Below are positions 1 to 7,182 of a stretch of 64,000 bases of DNA, in pieces. This stretch comes from Acinetobacter indicus CIP 110367 (GTDB lineage: Bacteria; Pseudomonadota; Gammaproteobacteria; Pseudomonadales; Moraxellaceae). The translations under genes and the position numbers were made by a program. The notes beneath the pieces were generated by a model, which was not told the DNA's origin, did no database searches, and was given only the letters and a program-made list of their open reading frames with translations. The stretch lies in contig NZ_KI530745.1 of the NCBI RefSeq assembly GCF_000488255.1, positions 558,001 through 622,000 of the forward strand, in the 5' to 3' direction. The stretch's first letter is position 1, and each line of letters begins with the position of its first letter.

Positions 1-202
1 CCTGGCGGATATCGCGGTCTGTTCCATGCTGGCCCCGATTCTGGAAATTCAGGATACGCCGTGGGAAAAAGAGCAGGGCGAAACCTTGTCCGAACAATTT
101 CTGCAATTTAAACAGGAACTCAGTGATTTACCTTTAGGGCAATATGTACTGAGAATTTATCAGACCGAGCGTCATGCCCGTGTGGACTGGCGTGGTATCT
201 AA
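1..202 (+). CDS. C-terminal end of a glutathione S-transferase-like protein (partial)
   Basis: An open frame enters from the left edge (codons start at position 2) and ends with TAA at 200-202, giving the last 66 residues. The visible start LADIAVCSMLAPILE followed by a helical, charged tail resembles the C-terminal all-helical domain of glutathione S-transferases, where a buried SLADI-type Asp begins the N-capping box. The N-terminal thioredoxin fold lies outside the window, so the family call rests on this tail only. A strong terminator follows 12 bases after the stop. Confidence 0.5.
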   Translation, partial: LADIAVCSMLAPILEIQDTPWEKEQGETLSEQFLQFKQELSDLPLGQYVLRIYQTERHARVDWRGI

Positions 203-214
203 AACGGCAACCAT

Positions 215-243
215 AAAAAATACGCGCCTGTCGCGTATTTTTT
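215..243. terminator. Bidirectional intrinsic terminator
   Basis: A GC stem (TACGCG / CGCGTA, 5-base loop) is flanked by A6 on the left and T6 on the right. It sits between the convergent ends of the GST-like gene and the repeat-protein gene and can serve both strands. Confidence 0.8.
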
Positions 244-259
244 GACTTTATCAAATCCA

Positions 260-1615
260 TTAAATGAATGGGGTAGATGAATCCAGATCAATTGCAGGCA
301 GTTGCGGTGCAAGGCTGAGCAGGTCAAAGTTGCTGCTACTGCTCTCTGTACTGGTCGATTGCAGAGCTTCCTGAAGTTCAGGCAACAGGTTGTCCAGACT
401 CAGACTGCTGTCTGCTCCTGTGCTGGCACCTTGTAGCAGATCTTCCAGATTAAAGTCAGTTGAACCAAATGCATCGCCCAAGCTGTCAGTAAGATTGCCT
501 AGGTCAAAGTCTGTGCCACCGTCAGTCAGACCTTCCAGTAAGCCGCCTAAATCAAAACCACTGCTGATGTCTGTGAGCCCGCCAAGTAAGACACTTAAAT
601 CAAACTCACTGCTGCTACCTGTCAGACCTTCAAATAACTGGGTCAGTGTTTCAAGGTTCAGATCACCGGTGTTATTGCCGATGAGTCCTTCAAACAGTTC
701 AGAAATCGTTTCAAGGTTAATTTCACCCGTATTGCCACCGATTAAGCCACCGACCAGTTCTGAAATTGCGCCAATATCAAAGTCGCCCGTACCGCCGCCA
801 ATCAATCCACCAACCAATTCAGCAATGGCAGCAATGTCAAGATCGCCCGCACCACCACCGATTAATCCGCTGATTAATCCGGCAATCGCGCCGATATCAA
901 TATCACCGGCACCGCCGCCAATTAAACCACCAACCAATTCAGCAATCGCTGCAATGTCGATATCGCCCGAACCACCAGCCATCAGGCCACTCACCAGTTC
1001 TACGATTGTACCGATATCAAAGTCTCCTGCACCACCGCCAATGAGACCACCAGCCAATTCAGCAATGGCAGCGATGTCGAGATCACCTGAACTGCCACCC
1101 ATCAGGCCGCTTACCAGTTCTACGATTGCGCCGATATCAAAGTCACCAGCACCGCCGCCAATTAAACCACCGACCAGGTCAGCAATGGTACCAATATCCA
1201 GGTCACCCGTATTACCGCCAATCAAGCCACCAATCAGCTGGCTAATCGCTTCAAAATCCAGATCAGCGCTATCACCGCCAATCAGACCACCGATTAAATT
1301 GCTAATCGAGCCCAGATCAAAACTGCCACCATTGGCTTGGGTCAATTGATTAATCAGGCTGGAGATATCCAGACTACTGCTATTACTTCCTGTAAACTGG
1401 CTGATTAAATTGCTAAGACTGCTGCTGTCCAGGCTGTTTCCAGACAACAGACTTTGCAATAAGCTGTCGAGGGTTGGGGTAGAGGGGCTGGTGAGTTGTC
1501 CAAACCAGTTCGATAAGGTCGAGCTGATGCCACTGAAAAAGCTGCTGGTTTGGGTTTCGACAGTTAAAACCGGGCTGAGCTTGCTTTTCAGCAAACTGAA
1601 AGATTTAAAAGCCAT
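260..1615 (-). CDS. Gly/Asp-rich 20-residue tandem-repeat protein, unknown function
   Basis: The 451-residue protein has a Ser/Leu-rich head (residues 1-96), about twelve 20-residue repeats (97-336) and a Ser/Leu/Asp-rich tail. The repeat reads roughly GDxDIxxIxELVGGLIGGxx: an acidic turn, an amphipathic helix-like segment, then a Gly-rich turn. There is no clear signal peptide, lipobox or membrane helix, and cysteine is absent. Successive acidic GD-x-D turns recall calcium-binding repeats, but the RTX nonapeptide is not present, so no function is claimed. The long frames on the opposite strand are by-products of the repeats. Start is the ATG at 1615, with no strong ribosome site in front. 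Confidence 0.75.
   Translation of the reverse strand: MAFKSFSLLKSKLSPVLTVETQTSSFFSGISSTLSNWFGQLTSPSTPTLDSLLQSLLSGNSLDSSSLSNLISQFTGSNSSSLDISSLINQLTQANGGSFDLGSISNLIGGLIGGDSADLDFEAISQLIGGLIGGNTGDLDIGTIADLVGGLIGGGAGDFDIGAIVELVSGLMGGSSGDLDIAAIAELAGGLIGGGAGDFDIGTIVELVSGLMAGGSGDIDIAAIAELVGGLIGGGAGDIDIGAIAGLISGLIGGGAGDLDIAAIAELVGGLIGGGTGDFDIGAISELVGGLIGGNTGEINLETISELFEGLIGNNTGDLNLETLTQLFEGLTGSSSEFDLSVLLGGLTDISSGFDLGGLLEGLTDGGTDFDLGNLTDSLGDAFGSTDFNLEDLLQGASTGADSSLSLDNLLPELQEALQSTSTESSSSNFDLLSLAPQLPAIDLDSSTPFI
608..1327 (-). repeat. Twelve tandem 60-bp units inside the repeat protein
   Basis: The protein repeats every 20 residues exactly, so the DNA repeats every 60 bp without indels across about 720 bp. 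In the middle (residues 157-276) units alternate between an IVELVSGLM-type or related variant and an IAAIAEL-type variant, so pairs of units (120 bp) have been amplified together. The outer units are more diverged. Confidence 0.85.
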
Positions 1616-1989
1616 GAAGACGATTCCGTGTGTTCTTATGTTTTTGTTTTGCTGGTGTTGAAACGCATCTTTTTAAATCTATTTGTATACACTTGTCAAA
1701 GATGACTGTCTGGAATCAGCTGCATGTGGGCAGAGATGGCGATTTTAACGCAGCAGAGAGAAGGAAATATTTGAGAAAACAGCGGTTTATTGAAGCTGAC
1801 CGTTTATCTGTTTTTAAAAGATCAAGATAAGTGGCAGATGTCTGATCCCGTTATGCTTCAGTTATGTCAGTCCATCATATCTTGAAAAAAAATTTCAATA
1901 GATGAAAAAATAATGAGAAATAAATATTGTTGAGGGGCTGATTCGGCTAAAATTATAAGGTGTCATTGCCTGTTAAAAAGAGTATAAAA
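1616..1989. other. Intergenic region between divergent genes, no gene seen
   Basis: This 374-bp stretch separates the minus-strand repeat-protein gene from the plus-strand regulator. It is AT-rich toward its right end and should hold both promoters. The short plus-strand open frames here have no ribosome site or family resemblance and are not called. Confidence 0.4.
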
Positions 1990-2460
1990 ATGGAATTGGA
2001 TCGCTTTGATAAGCATATTCTTGAAATTTTAAGTCATGAAGATGTCAATTTAAATGAATTGTCGGAGCGGGTGAATTTGTCGGTGAGTTCGGTGCATCGC
2101 CGGATTAAAAGCCTGATTGATCATAATATTATTTCAGGTTTAAAACGGGAAATTAATTACCAGAAACTCGGCTTTAGTCTGCATGTCCTGTTGCAGGTGT
2201 CGCTGAGTAAACATGATACCGATACCTTTGCCAAGTTTCTGGAAGAACTGGAAAATATTCCCGAAGTGATTAATGCCTTTTTGGTGACCGGGCAAACCGC
2301 TGACTTTATTGTAGAAGTGATTGCGCGGGATATGGAAAACTACAGTGAAATTTTACTCAAACGCATTGGTAAAATTGACCATGTAGTGGCACTGCATTCG
2401 AGTTTCGTCATTAAAGAATATAATGTTTTAAACTGCTCGAATTTGCTCAATAAAGTTTAA
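1990..2460 (+). CDS. Lrp/AsnC-family transcriptional regulator
   Basis: The 156-residue protein has the two-part Lrp/AsnC layout: an N-terminal winged helix-turn-helix (about residues 1-55, LDRFDKHILEIL then LSERVNLSVSSVHRRIKSL) and a C-terminal ligand-binding RAM domain (about 65-145, containing VTGQTADFIVEVI). Such proteins respond to amino acids or related small molecules and act as dimers or octamers. The start is taken at ATG 1990, where the family-typical MELDRFD begins; a GTG at 1960 would add ten residues not usual for the family. The effector is not predictable from sequence. It is convergent with yebC. Confidence 0.85.
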   Translation: MELDRFDKHILEILSHEDVNLNELSERVNLSVSSVHRRIKSLIDHNIISGLKREINYQKLGFSLHVLLQVSLSKHDTDTFAKFLEELENIPEVINAFLVTGQTADFIVEVIARDMENYSEILLKRIGKIDHVVALHSSFVIKEYNVLNCSNLLNKV

Positions 2461-2472
2461 TTTCTAAGAAAT

Positions 2473-2500
2473 AAAAAACGCGCCATCTGGCGCGTTTTTT
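2473..2500. terminator. Bidirectional intrinsic terminator
   Basis: A perfect GC stem (CGCGCC / GGCGCG, loop ATCT) with A-run before and T6 after lies between the Lrp-type gene and the convergent yebC. Confidence 0.85.
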
Positions 2501-2511
2501 ATCTTTGCGTT

Positions 2512-3261
2512 TTAAGCATCTAAGGCAGCTAAAATGTCATCAGAGAATTCAACGTTGGTATAAACGTTCTGAACATCATCGAGATCTTCAAGCATATCAA
2601 TCATTTTCATGATTTTTTTAGCCTGGTCGATGTCGGTGATTTCAGCTTTGGTTGATGGGCTCATTACCACTTCAGCATTGTCAGATTTTAAACCTGCTGC
2701 AGCTAAAGCATCCTGAACGGTACCAAATGTTTCTGGAGTGGTAATCACCAGAATTTCATCTTCAGACACTTCAATATCTTCAGCGCCGGCTTCTAATGCC
2801 ACGTCCATGATCTGATCTTCTAAAGACACATCTTCAAACGTAATTTCACCACGTTTGGTGAATAAGAAGGCCACTGAACCGTTGGTGCCTAAGTTACCAT
2901 CGGTTTTAGAGAAGCAGTGACGAACGTCTGGTACGGTACGGTTTAAGTTGTCGGTCATGGTTTCTACAATCACGGCCACACCGCCGACACCATAACCTTC
3001 ATAGGTGACTTCTTTTAAGTCATCGTTATCTTCACCGCCAGCACCACGTTGAATCGCACGGTTAATCACATCACGTGTCATGTTGACCGATAATGCTTTT
3101 TCGACTACAGCACGTAAGCGAGGGTTGCTCCCTGCATCCGGACCGCCGAGTTTAGCAGCAGTTGTCAGTTCACGAATGTATTTGGTAAACAACTTACCAC
3201 GACTAGCATCTTGTTTGGCTTTACGATGCTTGATATTGGCCCACTTGGAATGACCCGCCAT
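2512..3261 (-). CDS. yebC: YebC/PmpR-family (TACO1) protein
   Basis: A 249-residue, full-length member of the YebC/TACO1 family. The diagnostic N-terminus [18 protein letters not shown] is present, followed by the [14 protein letters not shown] segment and the ERxGAGGE-like loop ([10 protein letters not shown]). Family members have been described both as DNA-binding regulators (PmpR) and as ribosome-associated factors that help translate difficult peptide motifs; which applies here is unknown. The start ATG at 3261 is preceded on its strand by AAGGAGC, a good ribosome site. It is encoded upstream of and convergent to the Lrp-type regulator. Confidence 0.95.
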   Translation of the reverse strand: MAGHSKWANIKHRKAKQDASRGKLFTKYIRELTTAAKLGGPDAGSNPRLRAVVEKALSVNMTRDVINRAIQRGAGGEDNDDLKEVTYEGYGVGGVAVIVETMTDNLNRTVPDVRHCFSKTDGNLGTNGSVAFLFTKRGEITFEDVSLEDQIMDVALEAGAEDIEVSEDEILVITTPETFGTVQDALAAAGLKSDNAEVVMSPSTKAEITDIDQAKKIMKMIDMLEDLDDVQNVYTNVEFSDDILAALDA

Positions 3262-3322
3262 GCGAAATATGCTCCTTGTAGATTGGCTGTATGCCGATCG
3301 AATTGCACATATTCTACCATAA

Positions 3323-3344
3323 GCCCTTTTTCTGAAAAAAGGGC
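3323..3344. terminator. Hairpin between acyltransferase and yebC
   Basis: A GCCCTTTTT / AAAAAGGGC type stem with a 3-4 base loop lies in the 109-bp gap downstream of the minus-strand acyltransferase and upstream of yebC. The T-run after the stem is weak, so it may be a terminator or only a processing hairpin. Confidence 0.5.
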
Positions 3345-3370
3345 AGGGTTTTAAGTTTTAACTGAAAAAT

Positions 3371-3967
3371 TTACGCTGTTTTCACGTCTGGAATAATAAT
3401 ATCCAATCCTGTGTTTTCTTTATAGAGCTGTTTGATCAGCGCAAGATCATGCGCCAAGTCGGTTGGATAAATTTTACCAAAAATCCCGCCTTGCTTGGTT
3501 TCAGAGTTGGCATACATCAGCACAATCGGCACATTGGCGGCTTTGGCAATATGCCAGAAACCGGTACGAATTGGCTTACGTGCTTCACCATTTTTTGCAC
3601 GGGTCGCTTCAGGTGCAATTACCAGATTGAATTTTTCATTGCGCTGGAACAGCTCCACCATTTGTCCCACGATGTCCTGATTGGCTTTACGATCAACCGC
3701 AATACCGCCCACGGCTTCAAGTACCGGTTTAAGTGGACCTTTGAATAATTCTTTCTTGATTAAGGTATGAATTTTCATGTCGAAAATTTGGAAGATGGCC
3801 AGTGACAGCACTGCATCGAGCATCGAGGTATGCTCAAAACCAATAATGACCTGTTTATCTTCCAGAATATCAGGTTCGACGTTATAGCTCCATCCGGCAA
3901 CTTTAAATGCAGCTTCGCCAATAAATTTTTTTAACATGGGTACAGAGTAAAACAAACGAAAGCGCAT
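3371..3967 (-). CDS. PlsC-like 1-acyl-glycerol-3-phosphate acyltransferase family protein
   Basis: The 198-residue protein has the acyltransferase block I HTSMLD (HX4D, catalytic His and Asp, near residue 46) and block III APEATR (near residue 118), where the common Gly of PEGTR is Ala. It resembles short lysophospholipid acyltransferases that transfer acyl groups to glycerophosphate-type acceptors at the inner membrane. It lacks long membrane helices, so it is probably membrane-associated. Substrate is not assignable from sequence. The ATG at 3967 has no strong ribosome site; a second ATG lies a few residues in. Confidence 0.8.
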   Translation of the reverse strand: MRFRLFYSVPMLKKFIGEAAFKVAGWSYNVEPDILEDKQVIIGFEHTSMLDAVLSLAIFQIFDMKIHTLIKKELFKGPLKPVLEAVGGIAVDRKANQDIVGQMVELFQRNEKFNLVIAPEATRAKNGEARKPIRTGFWHIAKAANVPIVLMYANSETKQGGIFGKIYPTDLAHDLALIKQLYKENTGLDIIIPDVKTA

Positions 3968-4156
3968 AATTTGTGCTTGTTCGGCTTTAGAGTCAAGGGT
4001 TAATTTGTGTAACTGTGCAGAAAAAATAAAGACTTGTTTGGGCGCTAAATACTATCTAACAACTTATTGTTTTTTAGATATAAATTAAAAGTTATTAAGA
4101 CTTAAAATAAATGAGTATATAAGATCTCTTTCATAAATCAAAAAACGATCTTCCTT

Positions 4157-4603
4157 TTGATTAATATTTGCACTCCGGATTTCTTAGCATTCGTGCATAA
4201 TCTGCGGATGAAATACATCGATTCAAACAAGCTTTCTGATCCTCAGTTCAAGCGATACACAGGCATCTCATGGTCAACTTTCTATTTGATGGTTGAGCAA
4301 TTGCAGAAGCATGTCTCTGCCAAAGGCAGACCGCCCAAGTTAAGCCTGGAGGATCAGGTTCTGCTCTGTCTGAGCTATTGGCGGGAATACCGAACCTTAT
4401 TTCACGTTGCGACGAGTTACGGGGTTTCAGAGCCCACAGCCTCAAGAATTGTCCGTCATGTTGAAGATTGCCTGATTCGGTCCAATCTGTTTAATTTACC
4501 CAAAGATTTACCCGAGGGCGAAGGCATCGACTGGAATGTTGTGATCGTGGATGCCACGGAAATTCCAATCCAAAGGCCTAAAAAAACAGAAGAAAAGCTA
4601 TAG
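4157..4603 (+). CDS. IS5-family transposase, first ORF
   Basis: The first frame codes for the helix-turn-helix region (LATSYGVSEPTASRIVRHVE-like segment) and ends just after the first catalytic Asp motif VVIVDATEIP. The TTG at 4157 is a formal start, but ATG 4208 (MKYIDSNKL) gives the usual N-terminus. The frame passes into the second ORF by a +1 shift near the A7 run at about 4582-4588. Both halves are needed to rebuild a DDE transposase. Confidence 0.8.
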   Translation: MINICTPDFLAFVHNLRMKYIDSNKLSDPQFKRYTGISWSTFYLMVEQLQKHVSAKGRPPKLSLEDQVLLCLSYWREYRTLFHVATSYGVSEPTASRIVRHVEDCLIRSNLFNLPKDLPEGEGIDWNVVIVDATEIPIQRPKKTEEKL

Positions 4604-5021
4604 CGGCAAGAAAAAGACCCATACCTTTAAAGTACAGGCCATGATTCACTACAAAACTCAGCAAATTCTGAGTTTATGTACTAGTCGCGGTGCAGTGCAT
4701 GATTTCAAGTTGTTCAAACGCAATTTAAACCAGATTCCTTTTGGGGCTTTTATCCTTGCAGATAAAGGCTATCAGGGGATTTATGTGTTGTATCCGAATA
4801 GCCTGTTGCCATTAAAAGCCAAAAGACACTGTAAATTGGATCCTGAATTGAAAATCTATAATCAAGAAATCAATAAAAGAAGAATCGGAATTGAGCATGT
4901 ATTTGGCAGCCTGAAAACCTTCAAAATCCTTGCTGAGCGTTATCGAAATAGAGGTAAAAGGCTTGGTTTGAGATTCAATTTAATCGCTGGAATCTACAAC
5001 TTGGAACTGAGCAAAAAATGA
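4551..5021 (+). CDS. IS5-family transposase, second ORF
   Basis: This frame carries the rest of the DDE catalytic core: FILADKGYQGI holds the second Asp and RIGIEHVFGSLKTFK the Glu. It overlaps the first frame by 53 bp and on its own has no good start, so it is probably made by frameshifting from ORF 1. It ends 16 bp before the right inverted repeat tip. Confidence 0.8.
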   Translation: MPRKFQSKGLKKQKKSYSGKKKTHTFKVQAMIHYKTQQILSLCTSRGAVHDFKLFKRNLNQIPFGAFILADKGYQGIYVLYPNSLLPLKAKRHCKLDPELKIYNQEINKRRIGIEHVFGSLKTFKILAERYRNRGKRLGLRFNLIAGIYNLELSKK

Positions 5022-5170
5022 TTTATGAAAGAGGTCTATAGAAAATTACTATTAAGAAAGTGAAAAAAAAGCTATTCAGCAGATAATTTAAGCATTAGAC
5101 TTTTGTCGTAGATAGGTCGTGGTTCAGGCCAATGTCCAACTTTAGGCTTAACCTCAACAGGAATAGCAAA

Positions 5171-5293
5171 ATGACATATTTGACCGCACTAATTGTTGCT
5201 TCGCTCATTTTAATGGTGATTGTGCTTTGGTCTATTGCTGAACTTGTGTTCGAATCGCGCAAAGAAAAGTCACTGAACTCAAAAAGAGTTTAA
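5171..5293 (+). CDS. Small single-span membrane protein, 40 residues, hypothetical
   Basis: An ATG frame of 40 codons begins MTYLTALIVASLILMVIVL and ends in a basic tail KEKSLNSKRV. One hydrophobic helix of about 20 residues fills the first half, with positive charges on the C-terminal side. AGGA lies 9 bases before the ATG. It is the only plausible gene in the 575 bp between the IS5-family element and the tRNA. Function unknown. Confidence 0.4.
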   Translation: MTYLTALIVASLILMVIVLWSIAELVFESRKEKSLNSKRV

Positions 5294-5612
5294 AATTTCA
5301 GCAGTACGAATACTTTATAAGTTTTTGTACTCAGGATATAAAGTTATTTCAAAAAAGTATAATTTTTTATTGATTTATTGCTTTTTTATCTTAAAAACAA
5401 ATAAATTGCGAGTTTACCTCTCATGACATGAGCGCAGTTTCAGTGCAATGCTTGATGAGATGATGTCGTGCAATTTCCTGCTAATTTTTGGGCTTCTGGT
5501 TAACTGTTGTCTTACTGTACAAGCGATTTTGAAAGGGGCTTGTAATTTAAAAAAATCTTCGCTAGTATTCATGGCGCCTGAACTTGTTGATATATAACAA
5601 TTTCAGTGAAAA

Positions 5613-5689
<77 letters not shown>

Positions 5690-5733
5690 GTTTTTTGTAA
5701 TCATATGCACAGTTTTGTAATGATTTGATATAT

Positions 5734-5767
5734 AAACCCATGAATTATAATGATTCATGGGTTTTTT
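5734..5767 (+). terminator. Intrinsic terminator after the tRNA
   Basis: An 11-bp stem AAACCCATGAA / TTCATGGGTTT followed by a T-run lies 44 bp beyond the tRNA CCA end. Confidence 0.75.
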
Positions 5768-5833
5768 ATTTCTGCTTTTTGCACAACTATGTTTGGCTAT
5801 GCACAGCTTTATTTGACCCTCTTGTGTATCCAA

Positions 5834-5874
5834 TCTTGTATCCGATACTCTTTCTGCATTACTCGGATACAAGA
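5834..5874. other. Long perfect inverted repeat next to a truncated ORF start
   Basis: TCTTGTATCCGA (5834-5845) and TCGGATACAAGA (5863-5874) are perfect inverted copies separated by 17 bp. A related half-site CTTGTGTATCCAA lies just to the left (from 5821). Nine bases to the right an ATG (5884) begins MKRAALDNI and is cut by the IS at 5911. The arrangement resembles an operator or a recombination arm site in front of a gene whose remainder is not in the window. Confidence 0.5.
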
Positions 5875-5910
5875 GATTTTGTTATGAAAAGAGCGGCTTT
5901 AGATAACATC

Positions 5911-6949
5911 GGCTTTGTTGCACAAACCTATCTGTAAAGGCTTTTTCAGCGATATAATTTTCAAATGAAGAAGCCTACACACAAAATCTACCGCACAACC
6001 AATTGGCCCGCATATAACCGAGCACTCATGAGTCGCGGAAATATTGCCATTTGGTTTGATCCTGCTACGCAATGGTATGCTCCATCAAAAGGCAAACAAG
6101 GGCGAAATCAAACCTACTCCGACGCAGCTATCCAATGCTGCTTAATGATTAAATCCTTATTCCGTCTGTCTTTACGTATGGTCACTGGCTTTGTGCAAAG
6201 TCTGATTAAACTTTGCGGATTAAATTGGATAGCTCCAGATTACACCACGCTTTGTAGAAGACAAAAGCATATTGATATTGTAATCAGCTACCAAAAAAGT
6301 AGCGATGGGCTGCATCTACTCATGGACTCTACAGGCATGATGTTTCTAGGTGAGGGCGAATGGAAACGCAAGAAACATGGACCTGAATATCGTCGCCAAT
6401 GGCGTAAACTTCATATTGGTATAGATGCTAAAACCCTACAAATACGAGCAGTTCAGCTTACAACCAATAATGTCAGTGATTCACAGGTGCTTGGTGATTT
6501 ACTTAATCAGATTCCACAAGATGAGCAGATTAACTCTGTTTATACCGATGGAGCTTATGACACCAAGCAATGCCGTCAGGTCATTGCAGATCGGCAAGCG
6601 CATGCGGTGATTCCACCTAGAAAAAATGCGAAACCATGGAAAGATACAAAGAGTAGCTCGCTAGAGCGAAATGAATTACTTCGAGCAATTAAACGTTTAG
6701 GCAGGACACTATGGAAAAAATGGTCAGGCTATCATCGGCGAAGTTTGGTTGAAACTAAGATGCATTGCATCAAATTATTAGGAGATAAACTCAGTGCAAG
6801 GAGTTTTGATAGCCAAGTGAATGAGATCCATGCACGTGTAGCAGTCCTTAACAGATTTACGGAATTAGGTCGCCCACTTACCCAAGTTACGCCTTAAATT
6901 TAGCTCAATTAGGGGCGCTTTGCATTTCAAATCTTTGTGCAACAAAGCC
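5911..6949 (+). mobile_element. IS17-like element, IS5 family IS903 group, complete copy
   Basis: The element is 1039 bp long with inverted termini GGCTTTGTTGCACAAA (left) and TTTGTGCAACAAAGCC (right) and one full-length transposase gene. The flanks GATAACATC (left) and CTTATAAAA (right) do not match, so the 9-bp target duplication usual for this group is missing; a rearrangement has probably changed one flank. Five further whole or partial relatives are in this window. Confidence 0.85.
5965..6897 (+). CDS. IS17-like (IS5 family, IS903 group) DDE transposase
   Basis: The 310-residue transposase is intact. It has the N-terminal DNA-binding region (NWPAYNRALMSRGNIAIW), the first Asp in LLMDSTGM, the second in SVYTDGAYDTK, and the Glu in SLVETKMHCIK, giving a complete DDE set. 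It acts on the IS termini flanking it. This copy is the likely source of activity for the decayed relatives elsewhere in the island. Confidence 0.9.
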   Translation: MKKPTHKIYRTTNWPAYNRALMSRGNIAIWFDPATQWYAPSKGKQGRNQTYSDAAIQCCLMIKSLFRLSLRMVTGFVQSLIKLCGLNWIAPDYTTLCRRQKHIDIVISYQKSSDGLHLLMDSTGMMFLGEGEWKRKKHGPEYRRQWRKLHIGIDAKTLQIRAVQLTTNNVSDSQVLGDLLNQIPQDEQINSVYTDGAYDTKQCRQVIADRQAHAVIPPRKNAKPWKDTKSSSLERNELLRAIKRLGRTLWKKWSGYHRRSLVETKMHCIKLLGDKLSARSFDSQVNEIHARVAVLNRFTELGRPLTQVTP

Positions 6950-6988
6950 CTTATAAAACTGAATTGAGTGGTCTAATTAACGGAACCA
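6950..6988. repeat. 39-bp segment shared in inverted orientation with 20036-20074
   Basis: The 39 bp immediately outside the IS right end recurs, inverted and with one mismatch, immediately outside the right end of the second IS17-like copy. It therefore marks both inner borders of the mph segment. Confidence 0.8.
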
Positions 6989-7182
6989 TATTACATAAGA
7001 TCGCTTCCATGATATTTCTACTATTCTTTGAACGGTAGCAATCATGTAATCGCATAGTATCTTTAATTTGCTGCCAGATATCATCGGTAAGAAGAGTACG
7101 TTCCATTGAAAATATAGAAATAAAAATAAGTCAAAGGAAGATTTTAAGTATTTAAAACCAATTATTTAAATGAGGACACGCC
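6989..7182 (-). mobile_element. Remnant of a second IS5-family element (left end and start of orfA)
   Basis: Read on the minus strand, an IS-like terminus GGGCGTGTCCTCATTTAA near 7182 is followed by an ATG (7108) coding MERTLLTDDIWQQIKDTM and, later, NSRNIMEAIL, as at the N-terminus of two-ORF IS5-family transposases. The reading is lost after MEAIL, where the shared 39-bp segment begins. About 80 percent of the element is missing. Its outer end provides the last bases of mphR. Confidence 0.7.

Larger units (their letters stand above)
4122..5037 (+). mobile_element. IS5-family insertion sequence, two-ORF type, complete
   Basis: Terminal inverted repeats are nearly perfect: left AGATCTCTTTCATAAATCA and right, read inward, the same with one C/T change. 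ATA flanks both ends directly (4119-4121 and 5038-5040), a 3-bp target duplication. Length is 916 bp. Two overlapping transposase frames run left to right. The pattern fits two-ORF IS5-family groups; no exact IS name is claimed. Confidence 0.85.

Noticed and set aside
390..1349. 319-residue open frame on the plus strand opposite the repeat protein
   Set aside because: It is the antisense reading of the repeats, Pro/Ser/Lys-rich, without a ribosome site.
3495..3680. Short plus-strand frames inside the acyltransferase gene
   Set aside because: Antisense shadows without ribosome sites.
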